Source: Paragordius varius (Eukaryota; Nematomorpha). From it: a stretch of DNA of 64,000 nt. Positions within the stretch are counted from its first letter, which is position 1. Each line of letters begins with the position of its first letter. Made by a program: the position numbers and the translations under genes. Location: assembly GCA_964247055.1 (NCBI GenBank), contig OZ176050.1:9672001-9736000 (forward strand). The letters run 5' to 3'. Positions 1 to 11,795 of this stretch are shown piece after piece. The notes beneath the pieces were generated by a model. The model did no database searches, was not told the origin of the DNA, and saw only the letters and a program-made list of their open reading frames with translations.

Positions 1-32
1 GACAATATTTCGATGAAAAATGAGAACTATAC

Positions 33-1514
33 CGTAAAAGCTGAAAAAGTGAAGGTAGGCAGAAATATGAGGGAGAGTTCTGCATTTGGATATTCCATGC
101 ATACAACTCCGACCATAGCCATGAGTGCACCCGAGGCCCCCATAGATAAAGCTCGAGATTGGTTCAACACTTTTAGGGCATAACTTGTGAGGGATGAAAA
201 TGTACCTACAAAATAGTTTTGGTAAAACCATATAGCGTAAATTATATATCAAAAAGGTTTTTACATAAAAAATTCGATTTTTAAATATATATCAAAACTA
301 AGGCATAACCTATAATTTAGAACAATAGGTAAAAACAATATGGGCATTAAATAATAGATTTTATGGAAAGGAGTATGGAAAGTGATAAGGTTATATATTT
401 TAATGGACTTGGACAAATTTTAAATATATGAAAAATTTTATAATTAAGAGCAGTAAAATAATAATTATCAACTTATAAGTCTTAACATTACCAGCCATTA
501 AAAAGAAAGCTAGAAATTGTTCGCGTCCCATTATGTGCATTGTAGGATAGCTAAATGAGTACAACGCAATCATATTAAAAATTAAATGCCAGGCATTGTA
601 ATGGCTAAAGGTTGAAAGTAACATGGAAAGTGTAGGGACGCCTAACAATACAAAAAATACATACAATGAACACTTTCGCGCAAAATGGTAGTCAAATATT
701 AAAATTGTTATTATTTAAAATAAATTTTAAAATATTGGGAAACACTTGTTTTCTAATATGAATAAGTATTATAGAAAATTTGATTATTTTTGTTTAAGGA
801 ATCCAAAGTTAAAAGCTTTTAAGTAAACTTAAATTTTCATAAGATTATATTTTTGTTATCAACGTTTTATCATGCATTAAATTATCTTGTCTATCAATCG
901 ATCCACAAAAATATCATGATCATTGACATTCAATGTAAAGTAACCAAAAACATCCCAAAAAATTTTAAATTTGTATTATTTTCAATACAACACCATTAAA
1001 TTAATATTCATTTTTGTTAAACCTTGACGGGGATGAGATCCTAAATATTTAACCATCATTGGATATAACTTTGAAATATGCCATAGACAAAAAACACCGA
1101 AATTCATTCCCATTAAAAATACTATTAACTTTTCCTCGTTCTTTAACTCCCTATTCCATAGTTCTGAAATCTATTTATAAATTTATCAAACTTGTTGCCT
1201 AAATTCCCCAAATTTTGGAAAACCAGTATCAACAACTTTTATTTGTTTCTTAAGATTTTCATATTGCCAAATACCGCATCCTGCTATTGAAACACCAGAA
1301 ACCTATAACAATTTAAAATTAATTGTACCATAACGAAAAAACCGAACGGTTTTATAAGATCCGCGAATTTTAGAGTTTCATTGCTTGGGTCTCTGATTTT
1401 AGAGGGTAAAATATCGATTTTGTTATCTTTAACTGTTTTAAAAAATCTTAAAATTGATGAATTATTTTTGAACACTTTGAAAAACTTGAACAATCCCACA
1501 GTTGGCCGTATCAT
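33..1514 (-). CDS. PARL: PARL-like mitochondrial rhomboid protease, 3' part outside window
   Basis: Intramembrane serine protease of the mitochondrial inner membrane (PINK1/PGAM5-type substrates in the family). Five exons read on the minus strand: 1514-1329, 1302-1192, 1170-1023, 641-492 and 205-33, joined by introns of 26, 21, 381 and 286 nt; all junctions are GT-AG and keep frame. The 256 residues seen align along human PARL: LIKPFGFFVM, GIWQYENLKK, GVFCLWHISKLYPMMVKY, MLLSTFSH, REQFLAFFLMAG, then the catalytic-serine motif MGASGA (Ser near residue 223) and LIFLPTFTF. The histidine half of the catalytic dyad lies beyond the left edge. The start at 1514 is preceded directly by an in-frame TGA. 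It is transcribed away from ATG3, whose ATG lies 27 bp off. The last exon ends at a GT donor, so the gene continues off the window. Confidence 0.93.
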
Positions 1515-1541
1515 TCATAGCTTCTCAGATGATATATAAGA
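1515..1541. promoter_or_regulatory. 27-bp divergent intergenic space between PARL and ATG3
   Basis: Only 27 bp separate the PARL start codon (minus) from the ATG3 start codon (plus). Both starts are supported by conserved N-terminal protein sequence (ATG3) or by an in-frame stop immediately upstream (PARL). Any promoter must be bidirectional or lie inside the opposite gene, unless transcripts have non-coding leader exons or a trans-spliced leader. TTCTCAG at 1522-1528 would serve as an acceptor just ahead of ATG3; this is a guess. Confidence 0.6.
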
Positions 1542-4500
1542 ATGCAGGATTTATTCAATACTGTCAAAGGAAAAGCTTTGGGCATCGCTGATTTTTTAAC
1601 ACCAGTTCTTAAAGTACTGTTACTTTTTTATTTCATAGGAATCAAAGTTTAAAGAGACTGGTGTGATTACACCTGAAGAGGTATATTTTGTTCTCCAATT
1701 AATCTTATTAGTTTGTGATCGCCGGAGATCATTTGGTTCATCAATGTCCTACGTGGTCTTGGGCTATTGGTGAAACAGCCAAATCAAAATCTTATTTGCC
1801 TTCTAATAAACAATATCTTGTTACTAGAAATGGTAAAATTTAGCATATAATTTATATAGTTCCTTGTTATGATATGAAAAAATTCTCAGTTATGAAGGAA
1901 AAATGTAGAAGATTGGATGAAAATGATGATCAAGAATGGGTTGAAGCTTTTTACCAGTCTGGTTTGTATTTATTTAATATTTAGAAGAAGAAACGTCTCC
2001 GCAAATTGACTCTAATAATAGTAATGAATTAAAAAGCACAGAAAAGGTTTTTTTCATTCTTATCTCAAATTTTTATTCATTGATGGCAATTAATCTAATT
2101 AAGTTAATTTTAATGTTTTTTGTAAAAATGTTTAATAATCAATTTTAAATGAAATTGCGTGCATTTATAATCTACTTATTATTATGTAACAATGGCCCTA
2201 TAGTACTGGATTATTTTGGGGTGGTTTTTGAACTAGAGTAGTTTCAAATATAGTTAACTTAGAATGATCTATGAAAGTTGGCCAAAAATATTTGTATGTC
2301 TTATTACACGGTGCCTAGCAAACAATAAATGTTAATAATTCATATATCTTAGATAGCTAAAAGCTTCAGGATAATGAATATCAAAGTGATATATGCGGTT
2401 TAAATTTTTTGTCACTGGTTAAATCAAAAAATCGCATTTTTATCGCATATTAGGTCAAATTAAATCAAATACAATAATGTAAACGCGTCAACTATATTTT
2501 TTAAATATAACATAATGATAATTCTAAACGCAAAATATTATTAAGGAAGATTTTAAATTTTTTCGGAGGGTTCTAGAAAGATTTTCAAGAATATATAACC
2601 TAAAAAATCGCACCTTGACGCCAAATTTTAATCATAAGTATTTGTTAAAATGCGGTAAAAAAATTTAATTTTTATTAAAACAATCATATATATATATATT
2701 AAGCCTTATTTAATAAAAAATTTTTTTCGGTAATTTCCACCAAAGCGCGGAGGCTGCGTATAATTTTACAAAACATTTAATATATATTTTCCTTATAATA
2801 TGATCCAAAAAATAAGATTTATCATCTCAGTTTTTTTAATATGGGGAATTTTTTGCCCTAAAGCCGGTATTAAAAGCCGAAATGGCGCCAAAAATATACA
2901 ATTAAGGATGTTCCGGTAAAAAAATTATCTAAATCAAAAATCTGAAATGATAGATTTTTTTTCTGCATCGAATTATATGGAGTTTTGTAAAAATTATATG
3001 CAGCCTTCGCTTTGATACTAATTACACTGGACAACAAATTTTTCTGCCACTCGATTTTTTTGCATTTTCTGATATTTAGTATCATTCTAACAGTAAATCC
3101 GAAATAAAAATTATAACTCGATGGAAGAATTTTGTATAATTTAATTTTTTTGATTATGCGCCCTCTTTATCAAAATTTTACTAAAAAAATGTTTTTCTTT
3201 AAAAATATACAAGAATGCCCTTTTGTAATATATCATTCGAAAGAGTAATAAAAACTCTTTAAAATGCATACTAATATGTATTACATCGACAGTTAATATT
3301 GGACACAAAGAGCGACAAACGCGCGAAGCGAGAGCACTTTTTTTAATTATTATATTTTTGAAACTAATGGATGAAAATAGCTCAAACTTTGTTTAGATAG
3401 TGATGAATGTCCAAAAAAGATAACACAAGAAAATTTTTTTGATTAAAACATTTTTTTATTGCTTTTATTTCACTCAAAAGAGCCATTTTTAAGTTTTTTG
3501 TTTTTTAAAAATTACCATCTCATCAATATTAATTTATTTTCTTTACGAGGCTGATAATTTCGAAATTTTAAAGATAATAACAAGGTTTAAGGTATTTTTG
3601 ATCTTTTATAGCCATTATGTAATAAATTTACAGTTATAACTATGCATTTTAGTATCCACTAGGCAAAATATTTATGATAATAATAATCTTTATTAAAAAA
3701 GCAAACCAAAAGCTTTTTCAAACATTTTTTTTAAATTAAATACTAATATAACCCTAATAATTATATTAAAATAAATTATATGCTTTTCAAATTAGTTTGT
3801 CTGTGTAAATTCTTGACTTATTTAAGGATTGAAAATTTCGACCATTTAAATCCAAATAACTTTTACATCCGATTGATTTAAATGACTTACTACCATTTAG
3901 AAGATGCAGTTTTTTGAGCTCTTTCGAACGATATAAAATACATGGCTTTATATTTAAAACTTTTAATTTACGAAATTTCGAGTTTAATGTTAAATCGGGG
4001 CCAAAAATTATCGATAAATTCTGATATAAAAAAATCTTTCATGCTAGACCAATTTTCTTTTCAGAAATACTAATTATGTACTTTAATGAAATAAATTTTA
4101 AATTTACAAGAATGGCAGTTAAAAAAAGTTAAAATTTGTTGTCTAGTGTTATCGTAATAATTTCTTTTTTTATATATGGTTTATTTTTTTGAAGGCCACA
4201 TATTGGGTAACTGTATATATATCTATATATATTTACCGCATATTAACAAGTTTTTATGATTCAAATTTGGCGCGCGCCGAAGTGCAATTTTTTGAGCTTA
4301 TATCCCTGAAAATCTTTCTGGGACCCTTCAAAAATATGTAAAATTTTTGTTGATAATATTTGCGTTTAAAATTACCCTTATGCTATATTAACAAATAAAA
4401 TTTATTGCGCGTTTTTATTATTGTATTTATTTTTATTTGACCTAATTGCCATTTTTTTAATTTTGACTTATAACAGAAAAACTAAAATAACTTTTTTTGA

Positions 4501-7500
4501 GTATTTTAACCGCCTAATATCATTTCGATATTTATTATCCTGAAAATGATATATAATTCATTACCTTTATTTTTTGATTTCCATATTGCCGCACAGTGTT
4601 AGGCGCAATTTATAAAAAATATTTTAAACGCAACTTTTAAAATAATTTTCATCTTATAACCATATTTTTCTTTGTAATTAGAAATATTATTTGAAGATAT
4701 ACCAAAAATATGGCCAATAAACGACTTTAGTTTAAAACATTATGAAAATTGGCGTTAAAAGTTTTATTCACTTTTTTCAAAAACTAAATATATAATTTAA
4801 TTAGTGCTGTTTAAAATTTTTCGTCCGATTCACTATATTTTTTATTATTTCAGTTATCACGATTAAGTCCATATATAGTGTTAAAAATTAATTTATGATT
4901 TAAAAACGAAACCCTGATTCCAACTTAATACCTCATAAAGTTTTATCGAAATTTTATTTATTTTTTGCCACTAGTTTCTAGTTTAATTTCCATTTGACCT
5001 ATTTATTGTGTAATTAATTTATATTATTGTTAATTATTTTTAAAATCATTGCATAAAAATCTTATTCATTACTGTTTTATATATTCTTATTTCAAAAAAA
5101 ATTTGCTATTTTTAACTAAACACACGATACTTACTTACTTACTTGATACTTGATGGCTTTTTGACTTCAATTTTGAAGGTGTCCGTGAACGGTCTTATTC
5201 CAAAGGTCCTTATCTAGACATTTGGTAATGTCGAGGTTTAGTGTTTTTATGTCATTTTTAATGTTGTCGCTCCAGGAATGTGTCGGGCGCCCTTTGCGGT
5301 TGTTTCCAAAGGGCTGTATGTGCTTAATGGTTTGGAGTGGGTGGTCGGTTTGTCTTCTTTCAATGTGACCCAAGTATTTAAGCCTGCTTTTTTGTATAAA
5401 CTTTTCTACTGTGTCATTTTTGTGTTTAAGATGAATATTGTAGTCAGAACAACAAGCTTTAATTATTTTGTTTTCCGTATTTATCATTTTTTCAAGATTT
5501 GTTTTATTTAGGGGCCATGTTTCGGTGGCGTAAGTAAGAGCTGGCCTGACACCTGCTTTGTATATTAGCCATTTATTATTGTTAGATACATTTTTATTTT
5601 TGAGGACAAATTTTAGGGAGTTGACCAAACACGCTCGACATATATGACAATCGACGAAAACTCAATAGAAAAAGTAGACCAGTTTACATACCTAGGAGAG
5701 GTCATAGACTCTAAAGGTCATATAACTGGAGCAATACGGAAACGTATCCAACAAGCATGGGGTAAAGTCAACTCCCTAAAATTTGTCCTCAAAAATAACT
5801 AAACACACGATGTAAAATATTTTTTTATTAAAAATATATTCATCAAAGGTAAATGTGACCGAAAACAATCTTAATAATGATGAAGAACCTGGGGATATGG
5901 AGGCATTTTTACAAGCTCATACCATCACCCCTTCACAACCTGAAAAAAGTAAATTTAAATTATACCTAAATAGATCATAAACATATTTTATATATTACTT
6001 AAATCGGATATTAACTCAAATTATATTTTTTTAATTTTATTAAATTTCATTGTATTTAATATTTCTATATATTTATGTTCGCAATTTACGTATTATACCC
6101 TATTTTTAGCGGAAGAAACTGAAACATTGCCTTTGCCTGCCATTAAAGCCGAAGATATTGAGGATGATGATAATGTAACTAATGTTTTATCAATATCAAA
6201 TGATATAACTATAGAGTGATTTATTATTTTTACTATTAACAAAACCACACTCTTTTGCTCAAAAGTTTATATGTATTTTTTTCAACTGAGTATAAACCTA
6301 TTGGCTTTATTAATGTCATTGAGTTACATAAGCCTAACAATATTGTTTTTTATTTTAATTCTGAAAACACGGTTATGTTATAAAAAATTTATCGATTATA
6401 AAATTTGAACAAATTTTTCCCTAGTTTTTTACATAAATAGTTTTGATTTGATTTATATAAGTTATTTGGTTTAAGATGACACTTGAAGCTGATTTCGCTA
6501 GCATTGATTTGAAAGATTTGGCTGAAACGTCTGGAGACACATCTAAATCATATCAACATCAGTCAAATAATATAAAAAGGACTCGAACCTATGATTTACA
6601 CATAACATATGATAAGTATTATCAGACCCCACGATTATGGCTCATTGGTTATGATGAGGTAGGTTAAACATTTTATGTACAGTTTATATTACTTATTTTA
6701 TAAAAACCAATATAATTAAATAAGATTTTGACCAAAGTTTGACCGTTTATATCAGTGGTGGTTGGCATGAAAAATTTTAAAGCGCATCAAAATTTTTTTA
6801 CCTTGTCTCAACGGCCTTGTGCCATATATTACAATAAAATTTTCATAGCTGTTTGACACCTGTGTAGGTAGGTATTTATGCTTTTAATATAGTTTACATT
6901 AAAGCACTGTTTGTGGCCCGTGGGACGCAGTTAGAGCACTGTTTTTATATTTTAAATACTACTTGGCTAATTTATCAATTAACTTTTCCAAAGAACAAAA
7001 TGCCTTTATCCGTCGATCAAATGTACGATGACTTTAGTACGGATCATGTTAAAAAAACAATCACTATGGAATCGCATCCTAATTTATCTGGTCCTCCAAT
7101 GGCGTCTGTACACCCTTGCCGGTATTTATTTGTATTTATTATCTTATGTTTCTTATCAAAATAGAGTGCTTCTTAGTTATTAAATTAATTTCTATGAAAT
7201 CCCTAAGTAAGCTATACTCTAATTCTGGGCTCACCCTAGAGTTAATTTCCAGTTTATTTTCAAATTTTTAGTTAATTTTCCTAAATTCCATTAAATTTAA
7301 TTTAAATTCGTATAACCAACTGCATTTATACAAAAATTGCAAAGTTGGATATATATACGGAATCAATATGTGAAAACCCCAAGTCAAACTAGTCTGCGAT
7401 TACTATTGACGAAGGGTTTCACATATTGTTTATAATTTCTATTTATACTTTCATTTAATTCTATTTAATTTTCCTTTATTATCTTACGGATTTTAACAAC

Positions 7501-8783
7501 CGTTATTACAAAACATAACCAATCCGTTATTTATCATTACTATATTTATGTATGTTTGAGATTTCTTAAAATAAATTGAAATATGATAATGCGCAACTAT
7601 TTAAATATTAAACACTATAAGTTTTTATTTAACTATAATACATTTTTTGTGGATAATTCAATGTATTTTTATTTTTTTACGTTTGACAAAGTTTTTCGTA
7701 ATAAAAAATTCATGGTTTAAATAAATTAAATTTTTGTTGTAATATTTATATACTCGTAAAGTCATGCTGAAGTTATGAAGAAAATTATTCAAACCTGTGC
7801 TCAAGGTGGAAAGGATATTGGAGTTAATAAGTATGTGAGGTTTTTTACTTACACGTTTTATAATAGGTTAGATAAGTTACCGATTCCTTATATAATTGAA
7901 TAATGTTTTTTTAGATAACTCTTGGATTTGGATCAAATAATATTATATAACCGATTATAGGAAAAAATAAATGGCTTAATATCCGCATCTTTACACTTTT
8001 TTATAGAAAATTAACTAATCCTTTTCATTAACTTTTTTTATAAAAAATAATATTTAATTTTGTTCTGCGTATATATTCTAAAAAAATAATTTTTAATTGT
8101 TTTAGGCTCATTATTAGGTCTCCAAAAACAAAAGGGTAAGTTTGTAGGAACGTATATTCGACCTCAAACGATTAACAATTTAAGAAATTTTATTTTAATT
8201 TCGGGAAAAGTGCGTCATCCTTCAGCATGATATATTACTATAAAAGCGCCTTAAATTGTATTTGTATGAAATGGGGTCAATATAGGGATGTTCACTTTAC
8301 ATTTAAGATATATGGTTTTATATTTGCTATAATCAGTAACACTCATTTTTTATATTTTTTAATCAATATTACCATATATGCTCCCTAGGGAATTTTGAGA
8401 TAAATTATGTCTATATAAACTATTTTTAGATTAATTTTTGGTTTAGCCATAGTACATTCTTAAAAAATTAACTATCCCCATTTTTCGCTCCATATTGTAT
8501 CATTAATCATAGATCGTATATTAAAATATATTTATTGCATGTTGATGATACTATGTAAGTTATTATCAAAATCTAGGATTGATGAGGAGATAGCATTTAT
8601 AATGTTTAAATAATATGTGTGAAAATTTTCCTCTAGTATGTATCTTTTGTGATAATACCTATATTTTTGATTATCTTATAAATTTATTTTTATTTTCATA
8701 GGTATCTGGTGATCTTCCTGAAATTTGTTCAAGCAATCATCCCCACAATCGAATATGATTTTACGCAAAACTTGCGTTTATAA
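1542..8783 (+). CDS. ATG3: ATG3, E2-like enzyme of autophagy (complete, 11 exons)
   Basis: Conjugating enzyme that transfers LC3/Atg8 to phosphatidylethanolamine in the cytosol. Exons: 1542-1613, 1639-1680, 1712-1832, 1860-1961, 1985-2046, 5849-5948, 6110-6174, 6476-6658, 6994-7121, 7762-7830, 8702-8783, giving 341 residues (human 314). It starts [13 protein letters not shown] and follows the family through [20 protein letters not shown], an acidic flexible region (exons 5-7), then [20 protein letters not shown]. The active-site cysteine sits in SVHPCRH (about Cys291), and the C terminus reads [13 protein letters not shown]. The first four introns are 25, 31, 27 and 23 nt; intron 5 is 3.8 kb and holds a palindromic element and a LINE, intron 9 a ribozyme-type repeat. 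Exons 6-7 are least conserved; the 6174 donor is my choice, since reading on gives a stop at 6218-6220. Confidence 0.95.
2307..4598. repeat. Large palindromic transposon-like element in ATG3 intron 5
   Basis: The two ends of this 2.3-kb stretch are inverted copies of each other: about 350 bp at 2307-2650 (ATAATGAATATCAAAGTGATAT, then TTAGGTCAAATTAAATC and the CGCAAAATATTATTAA region) matches in reverse complement 4230-4598. Outer termini read CACGGTGCC and, reversed, CACTGTGCGG. A second, inner inverted repeat is centred near 2880 (AGGCTGCGTATAAT against its complement near 2990). No transposase frame is seen, so it looks like a non-autonomous foldback or MITE-type DNA element. A single-arm relative lies at 39.95-41.02 kb. 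Confidence 0.6.
5129..5795 (-). mobile_element. LINE copy with 5' inversion and intact target-site duplication
   Basis: A short 3' piece of a non-LTR retrotransposon inserted in ATG3 intron 5, 37 nt before exon 6. On the minus strand 5628-5167 encodes the end of the reverse transcriptase protein ([22 protein letters not shown]). On the plus strand 5640-5795 encodes the part just upstream ([17 protein letters not shown]) and ends in 32 bp that repeat the start of the other piece exactly. This inverted-upstream arrangement is the known product of twin priming. The 16-bp duplication TAACTAAACACACGAT flanks it at 5113-5128 and 5796-5811. The 3' tail is a tandem AAGT tetranucleotide. Frames are open and the overlap is identical, so the insertion looks young. 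Confidence 0.88.
7133..7545 (+). mobile_element. Ribozyme-type short retroelement, copy A (core missing)
   Basis: About 410 bp closely matching the elements at 14.2 and 24.6 kb: the ATCTTATGTTTCTTATC start, GTATAACCAACTGCATTTAT, GTTTCACATATTG and the end beginning ACGGATTTTAACAACCG. It begins 12 nt inside ATG3 intron 9, in the sense of the gene. The hammerhead core found in the other copies is absent: the sequence runs from GTCAAA straight to CTAGTC, skipping 38 nt. Confidence 0.75.
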
Positions 8784-8855
8784 ACTATGAAACAATAATA
8801 TATGCTAAATAATTGAAAAACTTTTATACAATCTTCATTATATAAATCTTGTTTA

Positions 8856-8861
8856 AATAAA
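8856..8861 (+). promoter_or_regulatory. Possible ATG3 polyadenylation signal
   Basis: AATAAA lies 73 nt past the ATG3 stop codon. The surroundings are very AT-rich, so a chance match is possible. Confidence 0.4.
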
Positions 8862-11484
8862 TGATAGTTAGAAGATATTTATATAAAATAATCCATTTAA
8901 CATTAACCATATTTACATATTCTAATTAATATTTAGTCCCCTTATAATTTCCAAACAATTATAACCCTTTAAATTAACATACATAAACGGCCAAATAAAC
9001 TCTGCGATGTTTTCTAATTATTTTCATGAAACTATTAAAAGAAAAAAAATTTTGTCAAATTGGACAGTCTGGCCAACCAAAATAAAATTAAAAGAAATAA
9101 AGTTTTAAGGCTTTTGTTACAGACGCTTTTCACAATAAAGTGGAAAATTAATAACATACTACCGCCCTTATTTTGAGGTCTAAATAGTTTTTGAATCAGT
9201 ATTAGCAATTGGTAAGTGTAAATTTTTAAAGAATCTGAAAGACTTAGAAATACGCATTGGATAAAGGTAAATAAGAATAATGATTATTTTGATATTGACT
9301 AAACATTACAAAATGTTTTAATCAGAGGCGTCCCACAGGCGACCCTACGGAGCATTGACCGCGAAATTCAAAAAATATCCACATACCTAAAAATAGTATA
9401 ATTTTTAAATTTATTTTTAAATCCAGACTAAAATTATGAACTTTTTGAAAATATTCTAATTGATTTTTAATTCTACAAAAAATTATTTATATTTTTTGGT
9501 CTTTAAATAATTATTAGAATAGATTTTAAACAATTATCTTTTTTTCAAGATTAAGTAGGGAAATAAATAAGTTTGTATTAATTTTTATTGTCCCACGTTA
9601 AAATTTTAATAAGATATTTAATGCTCATTCTTTTATATTTTATTTAATTTAAATGGGGCCTGTCATATTTTTTGAGTCGAAAATACAGCCCACTAAAACC
9701 ATTTATGTTATCGTCCCAGTTTAAAATACTTAAAACTTTTTGTATTCGGCAGAGTTTTGCTTTTCAGATTAGTTGATTATTTGTGTTATATCTCGCCAAA
9801 TTTTAACCGATGATGTTAATTATTTTTTCTGGCCGATTCGTATTTAAAAACAAATTAAATATTCAAGTTTACTAATTAAAATGGATGGTAAAATTAGCTA
9901 TTAATTATAAAAAATAAATATCTTTGTGGGATCCAAATTTTAGTATTCAGTAGTTTTTATAATAATGTTAGAGTGTAAATATAAAATTTTTAACTCTGGA
10001 ATAGGTCTTTTTGAAAATGCTTAAAACTTTATCAATAAACCGCTCTTGCATAATTTTAAACTGGATTTGCTGTCATGAAATTCATTGGATCCGTTAATTT
10101 TGAACGTTTAAAGTTTTGACGTGCAATGCCTTATTCTTAACTTATAAATAATTTCGTCGGTCAAAATATATTCTATATTAAGTTTACGGATTAGTTTTGA
10201 GGACGCATTTTATATAAAAATAGGATTTTTTCCTAAAAAAATGAATTAATCATTTTTATACACTAAATTTTTTTTGGCCATCATTTTTATTCAGAAAAAT
10301 TCCGTTAACACACAACAAAATATTTTTTTTAATATAAACAGATATAATTTTAATTTTAACTATTTTTCAAATTAACATAAAAAATTTTGTGCCAAAAATT
10401 TCATCATATCAAATTAAATAAGAGTAATCTAATTGGATTGAATTTGGCACTTCTTCCTTCGTCAACAATAAAATTATTTTCCATTAATCAGCAAGTATCA
10501 AAACACCAGTATATTTAAAATATATTAATGGTGTTTTGTAGCATTAATATTTATAATAATTTTATATTTCTCACACCTACTTGCCAGAAGATTAGCTTTC
10601 AAGGACATCTATAAAAAATGACCATTTCTGTTTACTCCAAACCTAGAATGTGAATATTGGTTTAAAATATAAAGTAATATATAATTCAGGGACACATTCA
10701 ATTGGTGTGTGTTACTTAACTAAAAATTCGATTATATAGGAATAAATTTTGAGTAAAATAATTGGTGACCATTCAAATTGTGCTATTTCAAATTGTTTCA
10801 ATATTCTTCGATTAAATTCTATAACTCATTTTAAAAACCTTTTAAATATTAATAGCGTCCATATAAAATAGTTTTGGGCCCCGTTTTCACCTTTTGCTCA
10901 AATAACATAAAATTAACGGTGGACTATCGAAATCCTAAAAAAATTAACGGTGGACTTTCGAAATCCTAATTAACGCTAGAACGCCATATAAGAAAAATAA
11001 ATGCTGAAATTAACCAAAACTGGCCTAACAGTTGATATAATTTAATTTGTTTTAGCTTATTAAGATATGAATAAAATGGTTAAAAAATTTGTCACTATAT
11101 TATTATAAGGGACGCAAAAATTTAGAACTTTTTATATATATACTGTGATAGATAAATATATCACGGATCGCACTTGCTGGGCCTTATATTTAAAAAAATC
11201 GTAAAACCAAACATTTTAGCGAAAGCTCGATGCTCCATTCCAAAAATCATCATGAAAATATGTAAAAATTACATTTATAAAGAAACCCATATATTATTTA
11301 ATTTTTAAATATGGGATCCGAAAATCCAGTCTTTTGGGCCCTATAAAAAAACCTAGCTTTCATAAAATTACAGCAAAAATGTCGATGCGCCAAATTTTTT
11401 TATGAAATGCTAGATTTTGATATCAAAAAATTATTTTTTATAAAAATGCATCCTTTGATTGATTTAATTTTTAATTTTGTTTAA

Positions 11485-11795
11485 ACACCTACTTCATGGT
11501 ATTTCGAAACATGGTGGTAACGGTATAGAAACACTTTATATTGGAAATACACCTTTTCTATTTAATTCGAGGTTGTTTAACATACTTAATTTCGATACAG
11601 TGGTTTACTTTTACATTTGGGTAAATATTTGCAAAAAAGATAATAGACTTAAACTTGACGACGGAAATTTTTTTGATCAAAATTCTGAGGTGATGGCAAT
11701 GTTTAGCATCATCGATTTATATAAAAAAAAGTGTTTTCATAATTAAACCGTTTTAAACTGTTTCCACCATGCTTCGAGATATCATGAGGTATACT
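11485..11795. repeat. Foldback repeat of the abundant palindromic family
   Basis: The left side (ACCTACTTCATGGTATTTCG, then ATGGTGGTAACGG) and the right side (TTTCCACCATGC, then TCATGAGGTATACTT) are imperfect inverted copies around an AT-rich centre. The motif TTCTGAGGTGATGGCAATGT, TTAGCATCATCGA links it to the repeats at 21-23 and 45-48 kb. Confidence 0.55.

Noticed and set aside
645-700. Upstream extension of PARL exon 4 (FDYHFARK)
   Set aside because: Exon 3 joined directly to 641 gives SHPRQGVPTLSMLLSTFSH, which matches PARL length exactly, so this stretch is intron.
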